Part shown: piece by piece, positions 25,776 to 34,015 of the stretch
How the letters are laid out: every line of letters starts with the position of its first letter
Position numbering within the stretch: the first letter of the stretch is position 1
DNA from: Alistipes shahii WAL 8301
GTDB lineage: Bacteria; Bacteroidota; Bacteroidia; Bacteroidales; Rikenellaceae
Direction: 5' to 3'
Length of the DNA stretch: 64,000 nt
Assembly (NCBI RefSeq): GCF_025145845.1
Contig: NZ_CP102253.1
Coordinates: 1,736,001-1,800,000 of the forward strand
Program-made: the position numbers and the translations under genes
Notes under the pieces: generated by a model
What the model was told of the DNA's origin: nothing
Seen by the model: the letters and a program-made list of their open reading frames with translations, nothing else
Database searches by the model: none

Positions 25776-27353
25776 TTAGTTGATCTGTACTTCGTGCAGT
25801 TTCACCCAGCCTTCGGCCGTCTTTTCGTTGTTCACGGCGAGCTGGATGGCAGGCCGGTTCTCCTTCGTCGTGTCAACGATGGCGATGCCCCACGTGTATT
25901 TCCCCGCGGGAAGATCGACGGCCGGCGTTTCGAAGGTGTAGGAGAAGGGCTTGCTCTCGACCCAGGTCGAAGGCTCGCAGTCCTTGTCGACGAAGACCTT
26001 CTGCGCCTTGTCCGAAGCGTCGATCAAAGCGAAGGCCACCTTGTATTTGTAGTTCCACTGCGGCAGGTTGTTCGGGAAATAGCCCCAGCCCATGTTGCGC
26101 CAGCGCGAAGCGACCTTGACACGGCTGCCTGCGCTCACCTGGTCGGGAACGATCACCTGGTCGGGATAGAGACGGTAGCCGCCTTCGGAGACGAAGCGCT
26201 GCACGAGGCTGAAGGCATCGTTGAACCACGACTCGGTCTCCTGGCCGACACGGAAGTCCATCATGTTGACGCGGGCTTCGGCCGAGGAGTCGAATTCGCC
26301 CTGGCGGACATCTTCGGGGTGTCCCTGGCGGTAGCCGGCCGGGTCGTTCCAGTAGCTGTGGCTGCTGACGATATATCCGCCCTCCATGATGATGGGGACC
26401 TTGTAACGCCATTGTGCGGCGATTGCCTTCTCCCAGGTGCTGTAACCCCAGCTGGAGTTGTTCATGCCGAAGGCGTCGGAGCGGATGCAGTAGCCGTTGC
26501 TGATGGCCAGGGCCACGAGGCTTTCGCTGTTCGGGTTCGCCGTGCCCTGGCTCGTGGGATGGCCCAGTACGCGGTGGTAGTTGATCACCAGGGGAACCTT
26601 CGTGAAGTGTTTGGCGTAGAGCTTGGTGATCCAGTCGAGGACTTCGCGCTTCACCGTTTCCGTATTCTCATCGACAGCCGATACGTCGTCCTTGTTGTAA
26701 GCCACGCTGTGGCCCTCGCCCCACTTGCCGAGGCCGTAGCCGTCGATGAACGAGGTGTATTCCGGATCGTTGAACTCCTCGGCGAGGGCTGCGACGAACT
26801 TCTCGTAGTAGCGCTGGAAGATCGGGTCCTGCGGCATCGGGGTCTTGCGGTCGGGGTATTTCGGCTCCGACATCGCGTATTCGGCTCCGGCATCGTAGAC
26901 GAACTGGGGCGTATTGGCGCCCTGGTCACGTCCGTCCACCACGACGCGGAAAGCGATGGGGAGTTTCAGCTCCCGGGCTTTCTGAACCAGTTTGTAAACC
27001 TTCGAATCGGGGTCTTTCCAGGCGTACTGCCCGTCTGCGGGATTCAGCACGGACCATTTCGTGCGGATATAGCAGGCCGAAGCGTAGTCCGCCACCCTTA
27101 CGTTCTTTCCGAGCAGCGGTACGTAGATCTCCTTGTCGAAATAGGAGGGATCGTAGTCCGCGCTGACATACATCACCCAGCCGTTGAGCGGGTTGTGCAG
27201 CACTTCCGACTTGTTGTAGGCGGGCTTTACGGTCACACCGGCAACTTGGCCGCCTTCTTCGCCGCCGCCGTTGTCCTTCGAGCAACCGCAGGAAGCGGCG
27301 CAAAGAAATGCTGCCAGAAGACAGCCGGTCATCAGATTTCTCATGTGTATCAT
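25776..27353 (-). CDS. Glycoside-hydrolase-like surface lipoprotein, unclassified (525 aa)
   Basis: The start MIHMRNLMTGCLLAAFLCAASC gives a lipoprotein signal; the ATG 9 bp downstream (27344) would also do. After a Gly/Glu linker, LHNPLNGWVMYV, YIRTKWSVLNPADGQYAW and LKLPIAFRVVVDGRD match the strand-1 to strand-3 pattern of TIM-barrel hydrolases that resemble GH42-type enzymes. GLGKWGEGHS and IIMEGGYI offer Glu residues in the right places for an acid/base and a nucleophile. The C-terminal part (about 390-525) looks like a beta sandwich (SRWRNMGWGYFPNN). It may relate to DUF4832 proteins. As the first enzyme-like gene after susCDE it could be the surface endo-acting enzyme; inference. Confidence 0.55.
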   Translation of the reverse strand: MIHMRNLMTGCLLAAFLCAASCGCSKDNGGGEEGGQVAGVTVKPAYNKSEVLHNPLNGWVMYVSADYDPSYFDKEIYVPLLGKNVRVADYASACYIRTKWSVLNPADGQYAWKDPDSKVYKLVQKARELKLPIAFRVVVDGRDQGANTPQFVYDAGAEYAMSEPKYPDRKTPMPQDPIFQRYYEKFVAALAEEFNDPEYTSFIDGYGLGKWGEGHSVAYNKDDVSAVDENTETVKREVLDWITKLYAKHFTKVPLVINYHRVLGHPTSQGTANPNSESLVALAISNGYCIRSDAFGMNNSSWGYSTWEKAIAAQWRYKVPIIMEGGYIVSSHSYWNDPAGYRQGHPEDVRQGEFDSSAEARVNMMDFRVGQETESWFNDAFSLVQRFVSEGGYRLYPDQVIVPDQVSAGSRVKVASRWRNMGWGYFPNNLPQWNYKYKVAFALIDASDKAQKVFVDKDCEPSTWVESKPFSYTFETPAVDLPAGKYTWGIAIVDTTKENRPAIQLAVNNEKTAEGWVKLHEVQIN

Positions 27354-27388
27354 GTTGCTGTTTTTACGATTGATTGTCGTTGTAATGG

Positions 27389-27447
27389 AATATTGCCGTA
27401 TCTTCCTGTCGGCCGGAACCCAGTCTCCATTCCGATACGGCAATATT
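27389..27447. repeat. Perfect 14-bp inverted repeat between susE-like and barrel lipoprotein genes
   Basis: AATATTGCCGTATC at 27389-27402 and its exact complement at 27434-27447 enclose a 31-nt loop. It fills half of the 115-bp gap. There is no U run on the minus side, so an mRNA-stabilising or attenuating hairpin is likelier than a full terminator. Confidence 0.75.
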
Positions 27448-27468
27448 TTTCAGTCGTGCGGTCCGGCG

Positions 27469-28728
27469 TTATTTGTTCCGGGCCAGGATCGTTCCGTGAC
27501 GCAGATCGAAGATCAGCAGGTCGGAAGCGGGGATCGTGTAATACGAGTTGCGCGTCTCTCCGTCGGCGCCTCCGTGCAGTTCGCCCACCTTGCCGAGAGT
27601 CAGCGTGAGGTTCTGCTTCTTGCCTTCTGCCGTCAGCGGACAGGTGAAGCAATAGGCATTGTTCTGGTTGTAATCCGCATCGCCGACCGAGAAATTCTGG
27701 GCTACGCAGAACTTCATGCCGCTGGAAAGTTTCGTGCCGTTGTGCTCTTCGGCGTCATAGATCAGGATCTGCGGGTCGGCGAAGCTCTGCTTCAGGTTGA
27801 GTTTGCGCACGCCCCAGCCCGTACCTGCTCCGTAGGCGTAGAGATCGAGCACTTCGATCGTTGCCTCGGGATTGGCTTCCGCTCCGCTCGGGTGGAATGT
27901 GACGGACAGCGGCTTCAGGTCGGTCGCCGACGAGTAGATGCGCACCTGCTTGTTCTCCATGTCGATCAGCAGGCGGTAGTTGCCAGCGTTCGGGATATTC
28001 CACGAAACGGGGGTTTCCGTCATCTTCACGTCGACAAGCTCCCCGTCGCGGAGCGCGCCGTTGCCGTCGCTCGGAACGATGTAGTAGGTCTGGCCCTCCA
28101 GCTCGACGGGAATCTGCAACTCGCCGATGCTCAATTCGCCGTACCAGGCATAGAGGTTCGCATTCTCGACCGTCTTTTCGATCTCCGTCACGCTGCTGAT
28201 GGCCGTGCCGGAAAGCGACACCTTGTCGGCATCGAAGACATCGACCTTGATCGGGGTTACGGTCACCTCCACGGTGCGCACTTCGGGCATTTCGTATGTG
28301 GGGCCGCCCGCATACTCCGCGATGACGCGGAACGCCAGTGTGAAGGTCTTGTTTACGGGCACCTTCCAGCGCTCGTTAGCCCAGTTGTTGATTTGCTCGG
28401 AGGTGTAGCTCCGGCTGAAGATGCCGTCGTCTTCGCTCGTCACGATGGCAGTGGACGAACCGAAGTTGTTGTTCAGCAGGTCCAGTTTGGTCGTGTAGGA
28501 CACCAGATACTCGTCGGGCATCGGACGCGCGGGCGTCCAGTCGAAGGTCAGTACCGTAGCCGAAAGGTCGTTTTCGTCCAAAGCGATCTGGGAGGCGGAG
28601 GCGGTCAGCTCCAGAGTTTCCCGGACCGGGTCGCTGTCGTGTTCGTACGGGTCCCATTCACAGGCCCACTGGCCGAGTGCGAGAAGGGTCAGCAGCGACA
28701 GGTTGCATGCAAATTTTATCTTTTTCAT
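27469..28728 (-). CDS. SusE/SusF-like outer-membrane glycan-binding lipoprotein
   Basis: The ATG at 28728 gives MKKIKFACNLSLLTLLALGQWAC, a lipoprotein signal; a 16-residue longer frame would hide it. CEWDPYEHDSD after the Cys is acidic, as in Bacteroidota surface-export signals. The first mature domain (LELTASASQIALDEND, VLTFDWTPARP) is the SusE N-terminal fold. Two further beta domains (about 170-290 and 290-419) resemble starch-binding-like modules (YYIVPSDGNG, NIPNAGNYRLLIDMENKQVRIY). No catalytic residues are seen. It would bind the glycan at the cell surface next to SusCD. Position after susD is canonical. Confidence 0.85.
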   Translation of the reverse strand: MKKIKFACNLSLLTLLALGQWACEWDPYEHDSDPVRETLELTASASQIALDENDLSATVLTFDWTPARPMPDEYLVSYTTKLDLLNNNFGSSTAIVTSEDDGIFSRSYTSEQINNWANERWKVPVNKTFTLAFRVIAEYAGGPTYEMPEVRTVEVTVTPIKVDVFDADKVSLSGTAISSVTEIEKTVENANLYAWYGELSIGELQIPVELEGQTYYIVPSDGNGALRDGELVDVKMTETPVSWNIPNAGNYRLLIDMENKQVRIYSSATDLKPLSVTFHPSGAEANPEATIEVLDLYAYGAGTGWGVRKLNLKQSFADPQILIYDAEEHNGTKLSSGMKFCVAQNFSVGDADYNQNNAYCFTCPLTAEGKKQNLTLTLGKVGELHGGADGETRNSYYTIPASDLLIFDLRHGTILARNK

Positions 28729-28756
28729 AACTGTTTTTTTCGTGGTTGCTGATACG

Positions 28757-28803
28757 GTCCGGAATCTGCCGGACACATTCTTGTCTGATCCGCCCGGAGG
28801 CGG
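28757..28803 (-). promoter_or_regulatory. Two short hairpins in the susD-susE gap
   Basis: GTCCGG/CCGGAC (28757-28762 with 28769-28774) and CCGCC/GGCGG (28790-28794 with 28799-28803) could form in the minus-strand mRNA between the susD stop (28816) and the susE-like start (28728). Neither has a U run. They may protect the susCD message or lower read-through. Confidence 0.4.
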
Positions 28804-28815
28804 GGACGAAGGTTT

Positions 28816-30510
28816 TTAGCCTTCGTAACCTTCATATCCGGGATTCTGCGGGAAATTGCCGACATTCGCGTCGCGGATAGCCTGCGGAATGGGCCACAGC
28901 ACGTGGAAATCCTGGATGAGGTCGCGCGCCTCGGGGTTGTACTTTCTCACGCGTTCGAGCAGCTTGCCCGTGCGTATCAGCGTGAAGCGGCGGCTCTCTT
29001 CGCCGTAGAGTTCGCGGATGCGCTCGTCGAGCAGGAAATCCATCGTCATCTCCTCGTCGGAAACGTCGGACACTTTGGCGCGGCGGCGCACTTCGTTCAC
29101 GGCATCGGCGGCCTTATCGGGCATGTCCTGACGCAGGTAGGCTTCGGCCAGCAGCAGGTAGGTCTCGGCCAGGCGGAATTTCATGCGGTCCTTGTATGCG
29201 CCGGTAAGCTGGAGGTTTTCCTCCTTACCGAAGAAAAATTTCTTCAGCGCCGGGAAGAGCTGGGCCTGCGACCACGATTTGTCGTCGATGGGGCATTTTT
29301 GTCCCAGCTTGTTGGGCGTCAGCGGGTTGTTGTAGTACCAGTTGCGCTTGATGTTGTACTCCGAGTTGCGGATGTCGCCGTCTTCGAAGATGCCTTTTTC
29401 CTGAATATCGGGGAACCCCTCCTTTTCTCCGGCTGTCGTGGCGTTGGTCCCCTTGACGCCGATCCACCACTTCAGCGGATAGATCTGCGCCAGGCCGCGG
29501 CCGCCGAGCGAGTCGGCCAGTGCGAATCCGTCGATGGCGTGGTACTGGGGATTCCAGGCGCGGCGGGTCCAGTCGTCGGAATTCGTGCCGCCGCCGACCG
29601 TGTTGTACTGGAACTGCATGACCCAGATACCCTCGGTGTTGCCGGCCGAACGGTTCTGATTGTTTTCGACGAACATGTCGCTGAAATAGTCGCCGGGATC
29701 GTTCTTGGCGTTGCCGAAGCGGCTTTTCATCAGACTGTAATACGGGCAGTCGATCACGTCCTGGGCATTCTCCTTGGCCAGCTTATAGTCGCCTTCGGCG
29801 CCGCGCAGCAGGTACATTTCGCTCAGCAGGTGGCGTGCGGCCCACGTCGTAAGCTTGCCCTCCTTCACGTTGTCGGGATTGTCGGGAAGGTACGTCTTGG
29901 CAAATTCCAGGTCTTTGATGATGTTGCCCAGCACCTCGATCTTGGGATCGCGCGAGAACGAGAGCAGGAAGGGCTTCTGGATGGTTTCGACCCAGGGCAC
30001 GTCGCCGTAGAGGTAGACCAGCGTGCGGTAGGCGTAAGCCCGGAAGAAACGGGCTTCGGCCTGGTAAAGCTGTTTGTCGGTGGGATAGTCCCAGTTGTCG
30101 TTCTTTTCGGAATAGATCAGCAGTTCGTTGGCCGAAGCGATCAGGTTGTAGGCCCAGTTCCAGTACGAACCGACGAAAAGCGTCGACGGGTTGAGCGTCA
30201 TTTCGGCGAACGGAACCAGCGAACCGTCGCGGACGGTTCCCATGCGGCAGAGGTCGGTCGAAATCTGGAGCACCTCGTAGGCGCAGGCGCCGTTGTGCAT
30301 GAAAGCGCCGTTTTCACCCCAGGTGTTGTATTCCGAGCGGGCGATGGCGTAGAGCCCCGTGGCTCCCACCTCGAAGCCCAGTGAACTGGTGTAAGTGTTG
30401 TCGGGGGCCAGCGAACTTTTCAGATCCTCTTCCTGGAAGGAGGTGCAGCCCGCAGCTATCGAGAGGATCGAACTCGCGATGCCGATCTTGATATAATTCA
30501 TCGTTTTCAT
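28816..30510 (-). CDS. susD: SusD/RagB-family outer-membrane glycan-binding lipoprotein
   Basis: 564 aa with lipoprotein signal MKTMNYIKIGIASSILSIAAGC. Family segments include RFFRAYAYRTLVYLYGDVPWV, WAARHLLSEMYLLRG, KFRLAETYLLLAEAYLRQDMPDKAADAVNEVRRRA and FLLDERIRELYGEESRRFTLIRTGKL; these are the TPR and C-terminal regions of SusD. SusD forms a lid on the SusC transporter and captures oligosaccharides at the cell surface. It follows susC by 13 bp. The symbol is used generically for the family; the ligand here is unknown. Confidence 0.96.
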   Translation of the reverse strand: MKTMNYIKIGIASSILSIAAGCTSFQEEDLKSSLAPDNTYTSSLGFEVGATGLYAIARSEYNTWGENGAFMHNGACAYEVLQISTDLCRMGTVRDGSLVPFAEMTLNPSTLFVGSYWNWAYNLIASANELLIYSEKNDNWDYPTDKQLYQAEARFFRAYAYRTLVYLYGDVPWVETIQKPFLLSFSRDPKIEVLGNIIKDLEFAKTYLPDNPDNVKEGKLTTWAARHLLSEMYLLRGAEGDYKLAKENAQDVIDCPYYSLMKSRFGNAKNDPGDYFSDMFVENNQNRSAGNTEGIWVMQFQYNTVGGGTNSDDWTRRAWNPQYHAIDGFALADSLGGRGLAQIYPLKWWIGVKGTNATTAGEKEGFPDIQEKGIFEDGDIRNSEYNIKRNWYYNNPLTPNKLGQKCPIDDKSWSQAQLFPALKKFFFGKEENLQLTGAYKDRMKFRLAETYLLLAEAYLRQDMPDKAADAVNEVRRRAKVSDVSDEEMTMDFLLDERIRELYGEESRRFTLIRTGKLLERVRKYNPEARDLIQDFHVLWPIPQAIRDANVGNFPQNPGYEGYEG

Positions 30511-30523
30511 AGTCAGGTCTTGA

Positions 30524-33500
30524 TTAGAAGGTTAAGGTTAATCCCAGTACGTAGGAACGGGCGGTCGGGAACGATGCGAACCAGGTGTTGTCGTAGTTCA
30601 GCATCTGGCGCATGTTGGAGAAGGCGCAGACGTTGTTCACGCTGAAATTCACGTCGATGGCGCTCAAGCCGATCCGGCGGACGAATTTCTGATTGACACG
30701 GTAGCCCAGCGTGATGTTGCGCAGCTGCACGTAGTTGAGCTTCTTGTAGTAGCCGTGGCTGAAGGAGGCCTGGTAACCCGGCGAAACGACCTCTGCGTCG
30801 GGGGTCTCCGGCGTCCAGTATTTCACGCCGTGGATGTAGTTGCCCGAACCGAACGTATACGAGGAGATGTTGGCCACGTTGTCCGTCATCCACTTGCCGA
30901 AGACGCCGTTGAACAGGAACGAGAAATAGAGGTCCTTGTAGGAGAAACGGTTGCCCATCGACATCGTGAAGCTCGGCTGTTTGCTGCCGATCACCTTGCG
31001 GTCTTTGGAGTCGATGACGCCGTTGCCGTCGACATCCTCCAGTTTGGCGGCTCCGGGCGTGGCTCCGGTCTGGTGGGCCACCTCCTTGCCGTCCTTGTCG
31101 ATGAACGTGAACTCGTCGCCTTCCTGCCAGATGCCGATCATGTTCCAGTCGTAGTAGACCGACAGCGGCTGGCCGATGAACCACTTGTTGTTGATGTCGT
31201 CTTTGCCGTCGCCGCGCAGCGCGACGATCTGGTCGCGGTTGAGCGAGAAGGTGAAGTCGGTCTCCCACCTGAAATCCTTCTTGCGGATATTCTGCGAATG
31301 GAGCGTCAGTTCGATACCCTTGTTGCGGGTCTGGCCGACGTTGTAGAGAATCTTGCTGTAACCGTTCATAATGGGAACGGTACGCGACATCAGCAGGTCG
31401 TGCGTGTTGGAGAGGTACATGTCGATCGTACCGCCCAGACGGCCGTTGAAGAACTGGAAGTCGATACCGAGGTTGGCCGTATAGGTGGTCTCCCAACGCA
31501 GGTCGGGATTGCCGATACCGTCGCTCGGCAGGTAGGCCGAGTTGGCGGCGTCGCTGTTGTCGCCCCAAATATATTTGACACCATTGGTCGAGTAGAGACG
31601 GTCGAGCGACTGATAACGTGAAATGGCGTTGTTCCCGTTGGCGCCGTATGAGAGGCGGATCTTCAGCATGTCGATCCAAGAGGCGTTGTCCTTGATGAAG
31701 CTCTCCTCGCCGAGATGCCAGGCAACGGCAGCCGAGGGGAAGAAAGCCCATTTGTGGTTTTCAGCGAAGGCCGAGAACGAGTCGGCGCGTCCGGTGAGTG
31801 TCAGAAGGTATTTGCTGTTGAACCCGTAATTCACACGGAACATGCCTGAAACCGTGTTCTCCTTCCAGAAAGACGAACTGATGGCGATCTTGTTCTCGGC
31901 GCCGTCCATCCGGTAGAAGCTCGAGTCGTCGTTCACGAAGCCTTCGCCGCTTTGCGAAGCGGCTGTATACTGGGCCTCCTGCATGGAGAAGAGACCTGTG
32001 AAGTCGATGTGATGTTTGCCGAAATTCCGGTCGAATTTAAGCACGTTCTCCCACGTCCAGTCCGTCGTGTGGTTGTTGGCCAGCTCGGCGCGGCCGTCGA
32101 CTTTCTTACCCGTTACGGTGTTGCGGCCGTAGTAGGTTCCGTTCATCTGGCTGCGGTAGTTGTAGCCGAACTGCGACCGGAAAGAGAGCCCTTTGACCGG
32201 AAGTTTGAGATCGAGGAATCCGTTGGCCATGAAGTTGCGGCCCGTGCGTTTCTGGTCGGCGTTGACGTCCTTCATCGGGTTGGGCAGGTTCGAGTAGTCC
32301 ATCGGCTCTTCGTAGTAGGCGCCGGTCTCGTCCTTGTAGATGCCGTAGGGGCTTTGCTTGATGGCATGTTCGAGGTTCGGCGTCGCACCGCCGGTCTCAC
32401 GGTTCACGAACTGCGTGGTGAGACCTACGGACAGCCAGTCGTTCATTTTCTGGTTGATGCTGGCATAGACGTTCGTGCGCTGGTAATTCGAATTGTAAAC
32501 CACGCCGGGGTTGTCCAGGTAGGAAACCGAGGCCATATAGGTGGTCTTCTCGTTGCCGCCCTGGAAGCTCAGCTGGTGGTCCATCGTGAAGACCGTGCGG
32601 AAGACGTAGTCCTGCCAGTCGTTGGTGATGCCCTTGGCGTAGTTTACCTTCTCGCTGGCGCTGATAATCGAACCTACCAGCGGATCGAGCTGCTCGCCGC
32701 TGTAATTGTTCTTGAGCCGGCCCATGTCCTGTTTGAGGCGGATGAACTCGTTGGGACCCATGGTTTCGATGCGCTGCATCGGCTCGGCGATGGCGAGCTT
32801 CGTTTTGTAGGTGACATGGAAATCGCCCTGCGAACCCCGCTTGGTCTGGATCAGGATGACGCCGTTCGAGCCGCGCGAACCGTAGATGGCCACGGCCGAC
32901 GCGTCTTTCAGCACCGACATGTTCTCGATGATGTTCGGGTCGAGGTCGGCCAGTCCGCCCGAGTAGGGAATGCCGTCGAGAATGATCAGCGGGTCGTTGC
33001 TGGCCGTCAGTGAGTTCTGGCCGCGGATCAGCAGGGTCTGGTTGCTGCCCGGCGCTTCGTTGCCGGTCGTGATGTTCAGACCGGCGACCTGGCCGACCAG
33101 ACGGTCCATCAGGTTGTTGGTCGAGACCATTTCCAGCGTCTGTTTGCTGACGACGGCGAGACCTCCCGTGAGGTCTTTCTTTTTCTGCGTACCGTAACCC
33201 ACGACGACCACTTCGTCGAGGGACTGGGCGTCTTCGGTCATCGTCACGTTTACGACATTCGATGCGCCGAGTTTCACTTCCTGGTCGGTATAGCCCAGAC
33301 AGGTGAAAAGAAGCGTCGAGGATGCGGGAACTTTGATTTCATAAACACCTTGCGTATTGGATACGGCTCCGTTGTTGCTTTTGCCGTCCTTTACCACGAC
33401 AACGACTCCCGCCAGCGGGGCGCCGCTTCCGTCGGTGATTTTACCGGTTACTTTGACGTCGTTCTGCTGGGCGAACGACGGTGTTGCAGACAGCAGGAAT

Positions 33501-33553
33501 AAGAGGGAAATCGTCAGGCTGCCTATAAGCTTTTTGTACATGCTCATTATCAT
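30524..33553 (-). CDS. susC: SusC-family TonB-dependent outer-membrane transporter
   Basis: The start MIMSMYKKLIGSLTISLLFLLSATPSFAQ gives a clear signal peptide; the ATG at 33541 is an alternative. Residues about 32-110 are a carboxypeptidase-D regulatory-like domain (VTGKITDGSGAPLAGVVVVVKDG), then a TonB-box-like DEVVVVGYGTQKKKDLTG, the plug (LLIRGQNSLTASNDPLIILDGIPY, LKDASAVAIYGSRGSNGVILIQTKRG) and a long beta barrel ending in LGLTLTF. About 1009 aa, normal for SusC. It imports glycan fragments bound by SusD. Transcribed together with susD, and probably activated by the adjacent HTCS. Confidence 0.96.
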   Translation of the reverse strand: MIMSMYKKLIGSLTISLLFLLSATPSFAQQNDVKVTGKITDGSGAPLAGVVVVVKDGKSNNGAVSNTQGVYEIKVPASSTLLFTCLGYTDQEVKLGASNVVNVTMTEDAQSLDEVVVVGYGTQKKKDLTGGLAVVSKQTLEMVSTNNLMDRLVGQVAGLNITTGNEAPGSNQTLLIRGQNSLTASNDPLIILDGIPYSGGLADLDPNIIENMSVLKDASAVAIYGSRGSNGVILIQTKRGSQGDFHVTYKTKLAIAEPMQRIETMGPNEFIRLKQDMGRLKNNYSGEQLDPLVGSIISASEKVNYAKGITNDWQDYVFRTVFTMDHQLSFQGGNEKTTYMASVSYLDNPGVVYNSNYQRTNVYASINQKMNDWLSVGLTTQFVNRETGGATPNLEHAIKQSPYGIYKDETGAYYEEPMDYSNLPNPMKDVNADQKRTGRNFMANGFLDLKLPVKGLSFRSQFGYNYRSQMNGTYYGRNTVTGKKVDGRAELANNHTTDWTWENVLKFDRNFGKHHIDFTGLFSMQEAQYTAASQSGEGFVNDDSSFYRMDGAENKIAISSSFWKENTVSGMFRVNYGFNSKYLLTLTGRADSFSAFAENHKWAFFPSAAVAWHLGEESFIKDNASWIDMLKIRLSYGANGNNAISRYQSLDRLYSTNGVKYIWGDNSDAANSAYLPSDGIGNPDLRWETTYTANLGIDFQFFNGRLGGTIDMYLSNTHDLLMSRTVPIMNGYSKILYNVGQTRNKGIELTLHSQNIRKKDFRWETDFTFSLNRDQIVALRGDGKDDINNKWFIGQPLSVYYDWNMIGIWQEGDEFTFIDKDGKEVAHQTGATPGAAKLEDVDGNGVIDSKDRKVIGSKQPSFTMSMGNRFSYKDLYFSFLFNGVFGKWMTDNVANISSYTFGSGNYIHGVKYWTPETPDAEVVSPGYQASFSHGYYKKLNYVQLRNITLGYRVNQKFVRRIGLSAIDVNFSVNNVCAFSNMRQMLNYDNTWFASFPTARSYVLGLTLTF

Positions 33554-33740
33554 AAAAGGTTTCTTTTTGGTTAGTGCTTGTATCTCCGTTATAAAGGGAT
33601 TGTCTGGAGGGGCGGGAGACACTTCGTCGCCTGGTGTGGTTTTCCGATCATCTTTTCATAGGTTTCAGGTTTTAATTTTTTAAATTTTTTTATGTATTTC
33701 GAAGGAAAAGCGGACGCCGGGGACTTCGGACCCCGTATTG

Positions 33741-33748
33741 CAAAGGTC
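33741..33748 (-). promoter_or_regulatory. Tentative -7 region for susC
   Basis: Minus-strand GACCTTTG has one mismatch to TAnnTTTG. It would give a leader of roughly 180 nt before susC. No -33 element is seen. The 462-bp gap between susC and the HTCS gene holds this, an A/T-rich stretch at 33670-33695, and two hairpins; no gene. Confidence 0.25.
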
Positions 33749-33813
33749 AATAAAACGGGGCGACCGGATGGGCGTCGTTTATTCGGAAATGGTTCCATTT
33801 CGTACGGAGGGGT

Positions 33814-33877
33814 AAAAAAAAGGATCATATCCGGGCGCTGCGGGCGCTGCGCAGACCTGCGAAGAGTCCCGCCCGGA
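33814..33877 (-). terminator. Terminator after the HTCS gene
   Basis: 8-bp stem (33830-33837 with 33870-33877) with an inner CTGCG/CGCAG hairpin in the loop. On the minus strand it is followed, 8 nt later, by eight U (complement of 33814-33821). It separates the HTCS message from susC. A direct repeat GGGCGCTGC lies in the stem-loop. Confidence 0.6.
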
Positions 33878-33884
33878 CAAAATG

Positions 33885-33926
33885 AAACCTCCCTGCCGGT
33901 CGCGCGGGGCGACGGCGGGAAGGTTT
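33885..33926 (-). terminator. Second GC-rich hairpin after the HTCS gene
   Basis: AAACCTCCC (33885-33893) pairs with GGGAAGGTTT (33917-33926) with one bulge, plus inner GCCGGTCGC/GCGACGGC pairing. It stands just upstream, in transcript order, of the previous hairpin, so termination after HTCS looks doubled. Confidence 0.5.
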
Positions 33927-34015
33927 CTGCGGGCAGATGCGGACGCTGCTCCGGCGGATACGAAAGCACGAGATATTCATAGCCGGTTCGGTGGGCTCCT
34001 TTCGTGCGGTTTGCG

